This document shows positions 23,394 to 34,018 of a stretch of 64,000 nucleotides of DNA, piece after piece; position 1 is the stretch's first letter; each line of letters begins with the position of its first letter. The stretch spans positions 169,461 through 233,460 of the forward strand of contig RBZT01000286.1 in NCBI GenBank assembly GCA_003693705.1, written 5' to 3'. A program made the translations under genes and the position numbers. The DNA is from Polymyxa betae. Its lineage: Eukaryota; Endomyxa; Phytomyxea; Plasmodiophorida; Plasmodiophoridae. The notes beneath the pieces were generated by a model. That model did no database searches, was not told the origin of the DNA, and saw only the letters and a program-made list of their open reading frames with translations.

Positions 23394-23530
23394 CACTAAA
23401 CAAGGACTTTGATTTCCAAAAAGTCATATTATATTTGTAATTTGTACCTACGTATGTAATACAGTATGTATGTATAATAATCTATTGCGAGATGCTAGAA
23501 ATTGTGCGACCACCTTGACGTCATTTCACA

Positions 23531-24993
23531 ATGATCTGGAATTGGGTGACATACCTGGTCTTGATCAGTATTGTTTGTCAAAGCGTACTTCATGCCATCA
23601 GCATATACCTGAATTTGTCGTGCTTCACCGCCTCGGTCCCAGCCGAATTCACTCATACCTATGACAAAGATGGTACTGGGTCTTATTAACCAACCAGCAT
23701 TCTGTCTAATCGCTATTTATCAGCATATGCAAGATCTCAGCGCTATACTAAGGCTAAGTCCTCCTACCAGTTGATTGCAAGCACGTATTCGACTGTTGTG
23801 TTCCTGGTTTTATGGTTTACCCGAACATTCAATAATGTCGACATTTGGCTCCGATCTTTCCATTTTCATCCCACTATCACAGGCGTCTTCTACATGTTCG
23901 CATTCTTTGGAATCTCGTTTCTCACGAATTTACCGCTTTCAGTTTATTCTACGTTTGTGCTTGAGGGTAAATTTGGATTCAATAAGACTACTGTGAAGAC
24001 ATATATTCTTGATCAAATCAAAACTATTGTGCTATCTATTGCACTTGGGTCCCCTCTGCTTGCAATCATACTATTGTTTCTCGAGCGTTTCGGGCCGTCA
24101 GCTTGGGTATTCTGCTGGATTACTGTCTCGTTGTTCAGTCTTCTCATGTTTTTCATTGCTCCAAAATATTTGCTTCCTCTTTTCAACAAGCTGACTCAAC
24201 TTGAAGATGCTGGATTACAAAGCAAAATCAAGCAACTCGCTGATCGAATTCAGTTTTCGTTCAGCGCTATCTTTGTTATTGACGGATCCAAACGATCCAA
24301 TCATTCGAATGCTTTCTTCGCCGGTATTGGCAGCACAAAACGTATTGTTCTTTTTGATACTTTATTATCCAAGCAATCTTGTAAGTCATTCACCGTCAAT
24401 TTTTCGTCGTATCTAAATTGATAGCAGCCGATGAGATTATCGCCATTTTAGGTCATGAGATGGGCCATTACAAGCTTGGCCATGTCTATTCCAACTTGAT
24501 ATTATCCATAGTCAATTTTTTGGGGCTATTTTATGCAATGAAGCTCTTTATCAGCAACGATGCTTTATTTAAAGCTTTCCTGTTGGAGAAGAATTCATAT
24601 TACGCTGGACTGCTTTTCTTTTCCCAAGTCCTATCGCCCATTGCTTTCTTTGTCGAACTGATTGTTACTGCAATCAGCAGATATAACGAATATCAAGCGG
24701 ATAAATTCGCAGTAGAATGTATTGAGAACCCAGAGGATCTTGTTTCTGGGCTCAAGAAGCTTTCATTAGATAATTTATCAAATCTCACCCCGCACTGGCT
24801 AATAGTTGGTTTTTTTAAGGTCGTTGTTAGGGGTGTTAATAATTTTTATTAGGTCTTTCTAACGTACACACACCCTCCAGTCTTAAAGAGAATTGAAGCA
24901 ATTCGGGAGCATGCTAAACAGAAATCGTATGGAAATCAGTATAGATATTGTAATGTTCAAGATGCTAATTATTGTTCTAGGAAAAAAGATTAA
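23531..24993 (+). CDS. STE24: Ste24-type CAAX prenyl protease (M48 zinc metalloprotease)
   Basis: Start MIWNWVTYLVLISIVCQSVL at 23531 opens with a membrane span. DAYARSQRYTKAKSSYQL follows an intron at about 23675, and is the cytosolic motif after the first helices of Ste24. Several hydrophobic helices follow. The catalytic zinc motif ILGHEMGHYKLGH (about 24450) and the third zinc ligand in YNEYQADKFA (about 24690) are intact. The C-terminal LTYTHPPVLKRIEAIRE is standard. About 440 residues. Ste24 sits in the ER or inner nuclear membrane, trims prenylated a-factor-like or other CAAX proteins and clears clogged translocons. Four introns inferred. Confidence 0.92.
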
Positions 24994-25653
24994 GCAGATC
25001 AAAATGCTCGCCAAAAGCAGCCTAGGATTTTGCCAAGATGGTTTCTTGAACAATGTTAAAAATGAACATTTCTCAGTGCTTAAAAAAAATCGCCTTTCGA
25101 TGTTTTAAAAAAGTTCGGATCACTTGCTATGTTGATTATGCAAAGATAGAAAATTGTGTCTGGTTGAATTTGTCGACTTCTCAGAATACATGGAAGCGTT
25201 CGCGTCTCGTTGAAAGTTGCTTTGCTCCTTGAACTGGGGATTCTTTTGATGTCGATGCGCTTTCCATAAAGAGAGTTGTCATCTGATTAATACAAGCACA
25301 TCAATCAGTAAGCATGAACATTCGAAACAAAGAGAAAAGAAATTCACGATTGCACAGATTGCAAACCCTCTAAAATGCAGTCATTTACGGTCTTCGATCT
25401 TTTGGGAATCAGAACTGGTGGGTGGAAGCAAACTGCAAAGTTGCTGCTCGACTTCTGTTTCCAATACACTAAATGTTCCCTATGTATGTAGGAGTATATT
25501 GTATAATAGTAGTCGTAGTTTCCAATACTTTCCAGAAGATCTTGAAAAAACCGGAGTTTGACGGAGTCCGTGACGGAGTTTTGAATGTGGGTAGCTCGAT
25601 AGATTTGGGTTCTGACAAATCCAGTGATTTGGTGTGAATTTCGAAGTCCCGAC
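24994..25653. other. Intergenic, no gene seen
   Basis: About 660 bases between STE24 and UTP21, the longest spacer in the gene-dense part. Minus-strand frames at 25344-25681 are open but contain no recognisable protein and overlap the UTP21 start. No RNA gene recognised. Confidence 0.3.
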
Positions 25654-28600
25654 ATGTCACTATTCTCAGCATACCGTGCATTGGGATTAGTGACCGATCA
25701 TGGAAGGTTTCATGTACAGAGACTTGGCACAGAGCATTTCGTGACTGTCCCTCTTGGCAAATACTTCCACATTTATAGTGTAATGTTACATTTCCATATG
25801 CGTCGATTTCTTACAGTATCATCTTTATAGTGCTCGAAGCTTAGATTAGTAACTGTTGGCAGATCTTTATCTCAGCAGATCCAAGCTGTGTCGTCTGATT
25901 CCCATGGCCAGTACACGTATACAGCTGCTGGCACCGACATCATTGTTCACCGTCGGCATGAAATTGTCGGGACGTTGACCAAACATACCGGCCAGGTTCG
26001 TTTATTGTTGAGCTTCGGTGCGTACTTGGTATCAGTTTCTGATGACCATACGATGGTGGTTTGGGACATGACCACTCCAAACGAACTTCCATCAGAACCG
26101 GTATCTGTAATTGATCTGCCTGCTGATGATACCGTTCAATGCATTATTCACCCTGATACTTATCTGAACAAAATCGTTGTCGGATATCAATCCGGTGCTC
26201 TCGATATATTTAATATTCGTTCATGCAAACGGGTTTACCGCCTGAAGCAATGGTAATATTTATATATTACTTTTCCGTGTTCTGTAAATGTAATTTGGCT
26301 TCAAGACCGTGTATTTCTACTTCGAATTTCTAACTTTTTCTCAACAGCTTTAAGAGTGGCATTGTCTGTCTTGCCCAATCGCCAGCTGTTAATGTGATTG
26401 GGGTTGGGTTGGCCGATGGCTCTGTAGTATTGCATGATATCAAACGTGATATGACCCTTTGGAGTGTCGTTCATACTGGAGGCTCAGTTCAGTCCATTTC
26501 ATTTCGAACCGACAGTATGCGTCTCTTGGAGAGTCTGTTGCTCTTCATCTTTAATCGTTAATTTGTAGATGTGTCATGGATGGCGACTTGTAGTTCCAAT
26601 GGATCGTTGGCGATTTGGGATTTGGATAAGAAGCAGATGTTATCGCAGCAGTTATCTGCACATCACGGTGCCATTACTGGCTCATATTTCTTAGTAAACG
26701 AGCCTCTTCTGCTCACTTCAGGCTCTGATAATCGCCTGGCTATCTGGATTTGTGATAAAACTGACGGTTAGTTCGCAGCGATGACACCTTTCTATAATCT
26801 CTGTAACTTATTTCTTATTTTAGGGAATTTACGCTTGCTAAAATCTAGAAGCGGTCATACAGAATCTCCTTCTCAAATTTCGTTCTACGATGCATCAGTT
26901 ATTCTGTCCGCGACACGATTATCTTTCCGCATGTCATCGATGGTTCGCGATGAACGTTCTCGTGAACTGTCTTCTGTGTCTGTAGAAGACCTGCCTCCAA
27001 TTGCTGGGTTTGCACTTTGCCAAACCAAGCAAAAGCAATGGGATAACCTCTGTACTTATCATGAGAATCACGATCGTGTCTATACTTGGTCTTATCAACG
27101 TCTTGCTATCGGAAAGCATTGTTTCAAATGCCCACCGTAAATTGCATTCTTTGAATATTGTAGTTTAGTGAATTCTTTTAGGACTCCTTCTGGCAAAGAT
27201 ATTGTTACCAGCGTGGCTGTTAGTTCCTGTGGCAATTTCGGTCTTGTTGGATGTCGATCAGGTCGAATTCACAAGTTCAATATGCAATCGGGAATGAACC
27301 GAGGACTATTCAATAATACTGGCTCAGCGCTCATCTCTGGAATTGTTTATGATTCGGTTAATTCTTGCTGCGTTTCATCATCCTTCGATGGGCACCTTCG
27401 ATTGCATGATCTAAGACGTTTATCTCTGATTGCTGATATTGATCTTGGATCTCCAATTGCTAATATTGTTTTACATGAAGTATGTCGAAGCCATTTTCTC
27501 CATTAGATAGCTTAAACAATTTTTACTGATCGTTCTATTCAGGCATCAGGTCTCCTACTTTGTGCTTGTGACGATCTTATCGTTCGTCTTCTTGACTTGT
27601 CTACTCGAAAAATTGTTCGTCGATTCTCGAGCCATCTTAATCGAATTACTGCGATGACTTTCAGTAAATTTGGTCGCGAAGTGATTACTGCAGCTGCCGA
27701 TGGAGTATTACTACTTGATTGGACTTTGTTTTTGTAAATGACCTTCCCCATAGGGAGTTTGTGTATTTGATGTTCCTTCTGGAGCCATGATTGATTGGTT
27801 CCGGTTCAGAAAATCTGTGGTTTCGATGTCGATGTCTCCGAATGGAGACTTCCTCTGCACATCTCATGTTGGTCATCGTTCTATGTTCCTGTGGGCCAAC
27901 AATAGCTTTTTCTCTTCTGTTTGCTTAACAAGGCACAAACATGATAAACCCAGAGAGATGGACCTACATACTAATGTACACGATCTCTCTGAATCCTTAT
28001 CAGATCAAACCGACCAAGAAACAGCTCTCGATCTAGAAGCCTTTCAGTCCCTGGGCATGGAGTCTTCTTCAAATCTCACACCGTTGTTATCTTTATCATC
28101 CCTGCCATCCTCAGCATGGCTTAATCTCTCATCGCTCGATGATATCAAGAAGCGCAACAGGCCCAGACAACCCGTAAAAGCCCCACCAAGTGCTCCCTTT
28201 TTTTTGCCAACATCATCTGGTTTAGCTCCAGAACTGCTTGTTGAAAATAGAGATGAGAGCGAGCCTCATACAGAGTTGAAAAAGCAGCGATCTGATCCGG
28301 GAGTTGGCAGGTTTTTGACAATGTTGCAAGAACATAGGTATCAAGAAGCTACTGTTTTCTTGAAATCGCTGTCTCCATCTGCTGTCGATGTTATCGTCAG
28401 AAGTCTGACGTTAGATATCGACGAAGAGCAAGAGAACTTAAACGTTATGATCCAATATTTAACAAGTGAGACTAAGAGAAAAACTGATTTCGATTTCATT
28501 CAATCAGTGTTGAGCCTGTTTCTGAAAGTCCATGGATCATGCATTGTAGAGTTCATGACCGAGGTCCAGTTGGCGGAGCTGCATAAGGAAGTCAAGGATT

Positions 28601-28674
28601 CCTGGGAGCATACCGAAGACTTGTTAGATTCTGCCGAAAGCATGCTAGGCCTGTTCAGCGGCTTGCAATTGTAA
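25654..28674 (+). CDS. UTP21: Utp21/WDR36, small-subunit processome WD-repeat protein
   Basis: Start MSLFSAYRALGLVTDHGRFH (25654) matches the Utp21 N-terminus, followed by GTEHFVTVPLGKYFHIYS. About eight exons carry tandem WD repeats (for example SVSDDHTMVVWDM, TCSSNGSLAIWDLDKK, TSGSDNRLAIWICD, SSSFDGHLRLHDLR). Near the C-terminus is the Utp21-specific helical domain, beginning GVGRFLTMLQEHRYQEATVF and ending in DSAESMLGLFSGLQL. Utp21 belongs to the UTP-B module that binds the 5' external transcribed spacer of pre-18S rRNA in the nucleolus. The long last exon (27787-28674) includes an acidic Ser-rich linker between the second propeller and the C-terminal domain. Confidence 0.92.
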
Positions 28675-28730
28675 ATACAGTTTCTAGAAATGAACGTTTT
28701 TGTGATAGGCGCGTGCCTTAAAAACCCTAG

Positions 28731-30873
28731 ATGGAGTCAGTTGAGCGAACAGTCAGTGGATGGACGGAGATTCATATTCTACTGCATCTATTATGGCTAC
28801 TTGCATGCTCTGTCCGATATGCGTCACTGCAGCCTACATGTGCGATTCTGCGTGAGCTTGCGCAAAACATTGGTGACGGAGTCGGGATGACGACCACGAC
28901 GGCGGCGCCGTTGGCCGATGCCCAACCACAGCCCAATGACCAGTTAGCCGCGGAGGAAACCTCCAGCGATGACGAATATGAGATTGTCGGCAGCGAGAGG
29001 ATTGCACCACCTCCTACCGCTAGCGTTGCGCCATCATCGGAGGCTCAAGCGGCAGTGCCGCCAGAATCCAATGTCGAACAGGGCGATATTGAGGCTTTGA
29101 TGGCTTTGGCAGAATTTGCCGAGTCTGCTCCTGCCGCTTTGCCCGATAATACCAAAAAAAGGGGCAGGGCGGAATCTGCCCTGGAAGTGCAGAACAAGAA
29201 GAAGAACAAGCCACTGAATGCAATGCCTGCTACAGCTACTCAGCAGCAGTGGTATAATCAACAAGCTCAGGTTACAGCCTTGCAGCCAGATCGATGGAGG
29301 CAACAACAACAATCACAACAACCGCTGCATGCACCCCAACAGACACCAGCACCACCTCAGCAGCAGCAGCAGAATCACTCTCAACAGCAGCAGCTTCCTA
29401 GTTCGCAGCTACCGGTTAGATCTCTTCATTTAACATTTTTTTCGAACAAATTTGTGAATTACCTTTAATATATTTTTTTAACGGTGGCTGATGATATTAT
29501 TCAGGCTAGGAAGGTATCTGCTGGTGTTGGTGCACCTACTTCTCAGCAGTATTCTGCACCTGCACAATCAGCTCCTTCAAAGCCGCCGGCTTCTGTAATG
29601 CCCGCTCACAATCGTTGCAGTCGTCATGTTGCAATTGCTTATTTTATTTACTATCAACAAAGAGCAGCAATTTTGAAACAGCAAGGATCTAGAGGAGCCC
29701 AGGTAGTAAGTTTCTTCTTGGTTTTACTGGTTATTCACAGGATTTAACAGATTATAATGGATCCAACCTTAGAAGCTCGAAGATTAAAAGAAAAAAGTGA
29801 ATGGTTAAAAAGAAATCAAGCAGCAATTGGTCCAGATGCAGGGCTTCCACCACCAGGATCTCAATATATGCTTGCATATGGTCAGCATCCATTCGCTCAA
29901 CAACCTTTCGCAGCACAACATGTATTATGAGAGTCTCATTCGTGTTGACCTTGTTTGAAATATTCGGAACAGGCCTATCAAATGTCTGTAATGCCTCCTG
30001 CTGGTCAAGGACAGCATTATATGCCAGCATATGCAGCACCGCCATTCTATCAGCAAGGTCAGCAAGGGCCTTCACAGCAAATAGCAGGGCAATATATGCC
30101 TGCAGGTGCTTTTGCATCACAATTCGTCCCTGAAATGGGCATGTACAATTCAGCTCAGGCTTTCGCACCACATTCACAACCACAACAAATGATGAATGCC
30201 GGTCAAGGCATGTCGATATCACATTTACATCATCTTCAGCAACAGCAACAGGTTTGACTTCATTGCTGTGAGCCCAATTTATAAGAATGTTAAATAGCGA
30301 TCAAAGGGTGTGATGGGTACCATGCCATCTGGAGGTGCAGGACCTGCTGTTCCTGATCAGCTGCATTTACAGGCTCAAAATGTATACCAGCAACAGATGG
30401 CATTAGCTCAAGCTAGGTTTGGGAAGCGGTCGTACTGGGTTGCATAATGTTAATTAGTTGTGTAGATATTCCCAATCGATGCATGCAGCACAGTTATCTC
30501 AGCAAGCACAAGCTGCACGACAAGGAAATGAGAATGTTCGGCAAGCGCCACTGCATTCAGCGCCATCAATGCAAACTAATCGTGGTCATCAACTACCATC
30601 ACTACAACAGTCTCCATCCCCATCTGCTGTTCAGATTGGTCAGCAACAGGTATGAATAGATAGTGTATATTGTCCCAAGGTTTTAAGAGCCTTTAACAGC
30701 AGGCATCTGCGACTGCTGCTCCTGTCCAAAATGCAGGAGCCCCCGCTTCGGGAGAGAAAAGAACTCCAACTAACTCTTCTAATAATAATGCTGCACAACC
30801 GCCGCGTCTCATATCTAATGGATCGCCGTCGCCTGACAAGGCAACAGGTCCACCTCCTTCTGACTCGAAATAA
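28731..30873 (+). CDS. Glutamine-rich low-complexity protein, function unknown
   Basis: Five or six exons. The reading frame is open from ATG 28731, giving a leucine-rich helical segment (IHILLHLLWLLACSVRYASL). A second possible start is at 28887 (MTTTTAAPLADA). The body is acidic (SSDDEYEIVG), then basic (KKNKPLNA), then very rich in Gln, Ala, Pro and Met (QQQQNHSQQQQL, HHLQQQQQ). Two more ordered islands stand out: HVAIAYFIYYQQRAAILKQQ and MDPTLEARRLKEKSEWLKRN. It ends KATGPPPSDSK at 30873. Such composition is typical of transcriptional co-regulators or RNA-granule proteins, but I recognise no family. The GC content of the first exon is above that of its neighbours. Confidence 0.6.
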
Positions 30874-30935
30874 ATAATTCTTGTTGAAATTCTTTGATGT
30901 GATGTTTGAAATTGGTTTTTTGCGCCATACAACTG

Positions 30936-32411
30936 ATGAATCAATATAACGATGAGGCAGGTCGTATTTTAGTATTTGCATCAATATCTGATCCAGAGTC
31001 TACATATGAACAGATCATCACCTTAAAACCACCATTTCATTATCTGTTCGTATTGGATTCGCCTTCCGACAAGGCATTGGAAGTTGCTGCTCCGATTCCC
31101 ACCTATTACTTGCATACTGATTCTGAGCAAGTCGATTATCCTGATTTAAATCTCACTATTCTTCCAAGATACGGTGTACTGAATTTAAGTAAATTGACAG
31201 TAGCTTATGTGGTGGATTCGGCTCATTGCTCTTTAATTCCTGATCAGCATGTTGATATTCTATTAACCCGACAGTTTCCTCGAGGTTTTCATCGGTTCTG
31301 GACTAAGAAACTGGAATCTCCCTGGACTGTTGGTGATTATGCTATTAGTAAGCTTTGTATGGCTCTTACACCCAGGTATCATTTCTCTTTGGGATTTCAT
31401 GCTGAGATTCCTCCGTTTCGTAATGGTCCCATCATTACTCGTTTTATTGGATTAGCTCCACAAGGCAACAGAGAAAGACAGAAATTTCGTTATGCTTTCG
31501 TATTGAACAAGTCTTCTGTTCAACCGAAAGATTTAACTGAATGTCCTTTTACCTGCAAAGAACCTGAAGAATCAGAATCGAATCAAGATGAAACACCTTC
31601 CAAAAAGATGAAATTAACTTTGCAGCCGATTGATTCAACTGGGGGCTTTCAACGTTGGTCTACGACTACTGAAGAATCTGATTGTAATCAACCTCCAGAT
31701 GGTTATATCTGTAGACGATGTCATAATCCTGGTCATTATATCAACAATTGTCCTTCATCTCGGTCAAAATCCGCAACAATTCAGCCATGCTGGTTCTGTC
31801 TTGCATCACCGAATATCGAGACACATCTCATTGTGACCATTGGAAAAGAGGTTTATCTGGCGTTGCCGAAAGGCCCAATGCATCCACAACACGTTCTTAT
31901 AATCCCCATAGCTCATGTAGCTAGCAGTATCCAATTATCAGATACTACTAAAAACGAGCTAATCGAATATAAAAAAGCCATCGGTCGAGTATTTCAGAAT
32001 AATGTGATCTTCTACGAGAGATATATTCGTACACGAAATGCAACTCATCTGCAGATACAAGCCATTCCAATATCACCTGAACAAATGCCAGCAATGACTG
32101 TTAAAAGATTTATCGATACTGCAGCAGCTGAGAATCACGTTCAGTTCAATCGAATCAGTCCCGAATTTAACCTGTATTCGCTTGCTGATGATACTCAGTT
32201 TATTCTGGTAGAATTGGGTCATGAGCGTGTCTTTTATGAACACACAAACGGGAAACATGTTCCATTACAGACTGTTCGATCTGTTCTGGCTTCTATGCTC
32301 GGCGATCCATCTCTTGCTGATTGGCAGCGATGTCAATCATCAGTTGAAGAAGAAACTGCTTTGAAGGAGACGTTTAAACAGTTGTTCGCTCCATTCGATA
32401 TCAACCAATAA
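30936..32411 (+). CDS. Drn1/CWF19L1-family protein (CwfJ domains, lariat debranching partner)
   Basis: One uninterrupted exon of about 490 codons; start MNQYNDEAGRILVFASISDP is chosen because GRILVFASI corresponds to the first strand of the family. The N-terminal half is a calcineurin-like fold relative (HVDILLTRQFPRGF, LTPRYHFSLGFHAEIPPFRN, TRFIGLAPQGN). There follow a CCHC knuckle (CRRCHNPGHYINNC, about 31710) and CwfJ_C domain 1 (PCWFCLASPNIETHLIVTIG, HPQHVLIIPIAHV, HIT-like). The domain-2 end has HGxxVPLQTVRSVLASMLG-type sequence. Yeast Drn1 works with the lariat debranching enzyme Dbr1 on intron lariats, fitting an intron-rich genome. The N-terminal domain is somewhat shorter than in human CWF19L1 and keeps no obvious metal-binding DxxG motif. 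Confidence 0.88.
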   Translation: MNQYNDEAGRILVFASISDPESTYEQIITLKPPFHYLFVLDSPSDKALEVAAPIPTYYLHTDSEQVDYPDLNLTILPRYGVLNLSKLTVAYVVDSAHCSLIPDQHVDILLTRQFPRGFHRFWTKKLESPWTVGDYAISKLCMALTPRYHFSLGFHAEIPPFRNGPIITRFIGLAPQGNRERQKFRYAFVLNKSSVQPKDLTECPFTCKEPEESESNQDETPSKKMKLTLQPIDSTGGFQRWSTTTEESDCNQPPDGYICRRCHNPGHYINNCPSSRSKSATIQPCWFCLASPNIETHLIVTIGKEVYLALPKGPMHPQHVLIIPIAHVASSIQLSDTTKNELIEYKKAIGRVFQNNVIFYERYIRTRNATHLQIQAIPISPEQMPAMTVKRFIDTAAAENHVQFNRISPEFNLYSLADDTQFILVELGHERVFYEHTNGKHVPLQTVRSVLASMLGDPSLADWQRCQSSVEEETALKETFKQLFAPFDINQ

Positions 32412-32431
32412 AGACAGTTTTCTTGCATTCA

Positions 32432-33863
32432 CTATTTGCTTGGCCTTTTCCTGAACGATTTTCTCATGACGCTGCTAATATCTATATTGTATTGTCCTGG
32501 TCCAGGTCCTGAATCATCATCTATTTCCATAACATGAACTGTCTTCTGCAATTTCCAACAATTAGAATTGTGATTAGCCCATTGATTTCCAAGTCATAGT
32601 TTACCGTTCGGAAAGCGCTCGTCTCAACGCCTTTTCCATTGATCTGAGCTTGCTTTATTTTGATGACTCGTGGATGGCTAGCTCTAATGGCAGGTTTCGC
32701 CTCCCTTACACTTGTCTGATTCTGTGATAGTTTCGGGGTCGTATCCTCGGTTTTCTTGACCTTTATCTGATGTCGTGACAATTCTGAGAACATGCTTGAG
32801 GATCGGATTGATCCTCTTTGAAATAATTCTTGTCCAAATGCATGTTCAACATGGTATGCATTGGGAGCTGGAGTCTGTTCTCTAATTACAGTAATCAGTT
32901 TCTGTTTATAATCACGTCCAATGAACTCTTACTGTTGCTTCACATATCGTTTAATGGTATCTGGACGAAACATTGATGATAGTGTTGCAGGGTTTCTAAA
33001 ACGTTTCTCAGAGGTTGGCTCTGTAATGATCTCGATATCGTCTTGATCTTGATCATGTTCTATACTTTGTTCACTATCTATATCTGGTATAGATTGCTTG
33101 TTATGTTCAGATATTGCAGTTAAACGGGGAGCTTTAGACCTCAAACCAGTTCCTCCATAATTACCTCGAGACTTATACAGCTTACTTACTTCAATGTTAT
33201 AATCACCTGGTCCAGGTGTTGTCTCATGTTTTGTCACTTTAAATCGATCCGATGTTCTGGCTAAAAGTTCCCCAATTCGATTATGATGATGATCATTAGG
33301 AAGCTGTGGAATGTATATTCCTGGACCTGGAATGTCTTGGTCAGTTTGCTCGAATATGCAATTTCGACGGGACTGCAGTATCTCAATCAGCATTGATATT
33401 CAGATCTGATTTGATGGCAACCTTTGAGATGAACCCACTTCCATATCCTTTCTTCGACAACGATGGGGAGCTAAAAACAGCTGAATATTCTAAGTGATAT
33501 GATCCTGGACCTGGAACATCACGTGTCTATAGACTAATTCATAGAGATAATGTACTAAGCCAATAATACTTACTATACAACTCCCAGACAAATCCTGAAA
33601 TCTTTCACTTTGTATATTGAATGCCTTTCCAATATCATGTCTAGGATTAATGAACACGGTTTCATATCTCGATGGGATCGACGATGTTGTCGCTTTCCTG
33701 CTATTAGCTCTGTATTTCGATGTTGGGCCTGGGCGCGATTACATCAATTGAACAAGATCAGCAATAAACCAGATTCAGGCCAACCTTTCTGTATAGATCC
33801 ACGTTCGTATGTCTTACCAACTTGTCTGTAATTTTCATTATCAAGAATCTGATGGGTAGTCAT
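32432..33863 (-). CDS. STPG (sperm-tail PG-rich repeat) protein, flagellar
   Basis: Six or so exons on the minus strand from MTTHQILDNENYRQVGKTYE (33863) to FRKRPSKstop at 32432. Recurring PGPG-type repeats are visible: VPGPGSYHLEYS (33500), IPGPGIYIPQL (33320), TPGPGDYNIEVS (33200), TPAPNAYHVEHAF (32860) and SGPGPGQYNIDIS (32500). Each is spaced by 40-80 residues containing basic and Ser/Arg-rich text. STPG proteins are microtubule-associated and, where known, are tied to axonemes and ciliary tips. In an otherwise fungal gene set this is strong support for a flagellated zoospore. It is divergent from the large ARF-GEF-like gene (155 bases between starts) and convergent with the DRN1-like gene, only 20 bases between stops. 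Confidence 0.8.
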
Positions 33864-34018
33864 GCTTGCATCATATAACTTTGCAATGTTAGATCAATCG
33901 AGTGTACATCTCTACAAGATTGTTATAACATTTCATCTTGATTATGGCCAAGATCGGGTCATCTGCAGTGGTAAATTCCCTCCGTTCTGCATGGTTAGAT
34001 TATGATGAATCATCATAA

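Noticed and set aside
25344-25681. Minus-strand open frames upstream of UTP21
   Set aside because: They overlap the UTP21 start exon, have no motif, and look like chance frames in an AT-rich spacer.
29752-30222. 156-codon minus-strand open frame over the Q-rich gene
   Set aside because: Product of the CAG/CAA-rich sense repeats read backwards (Leu/Val-rich text); no start context or motif.
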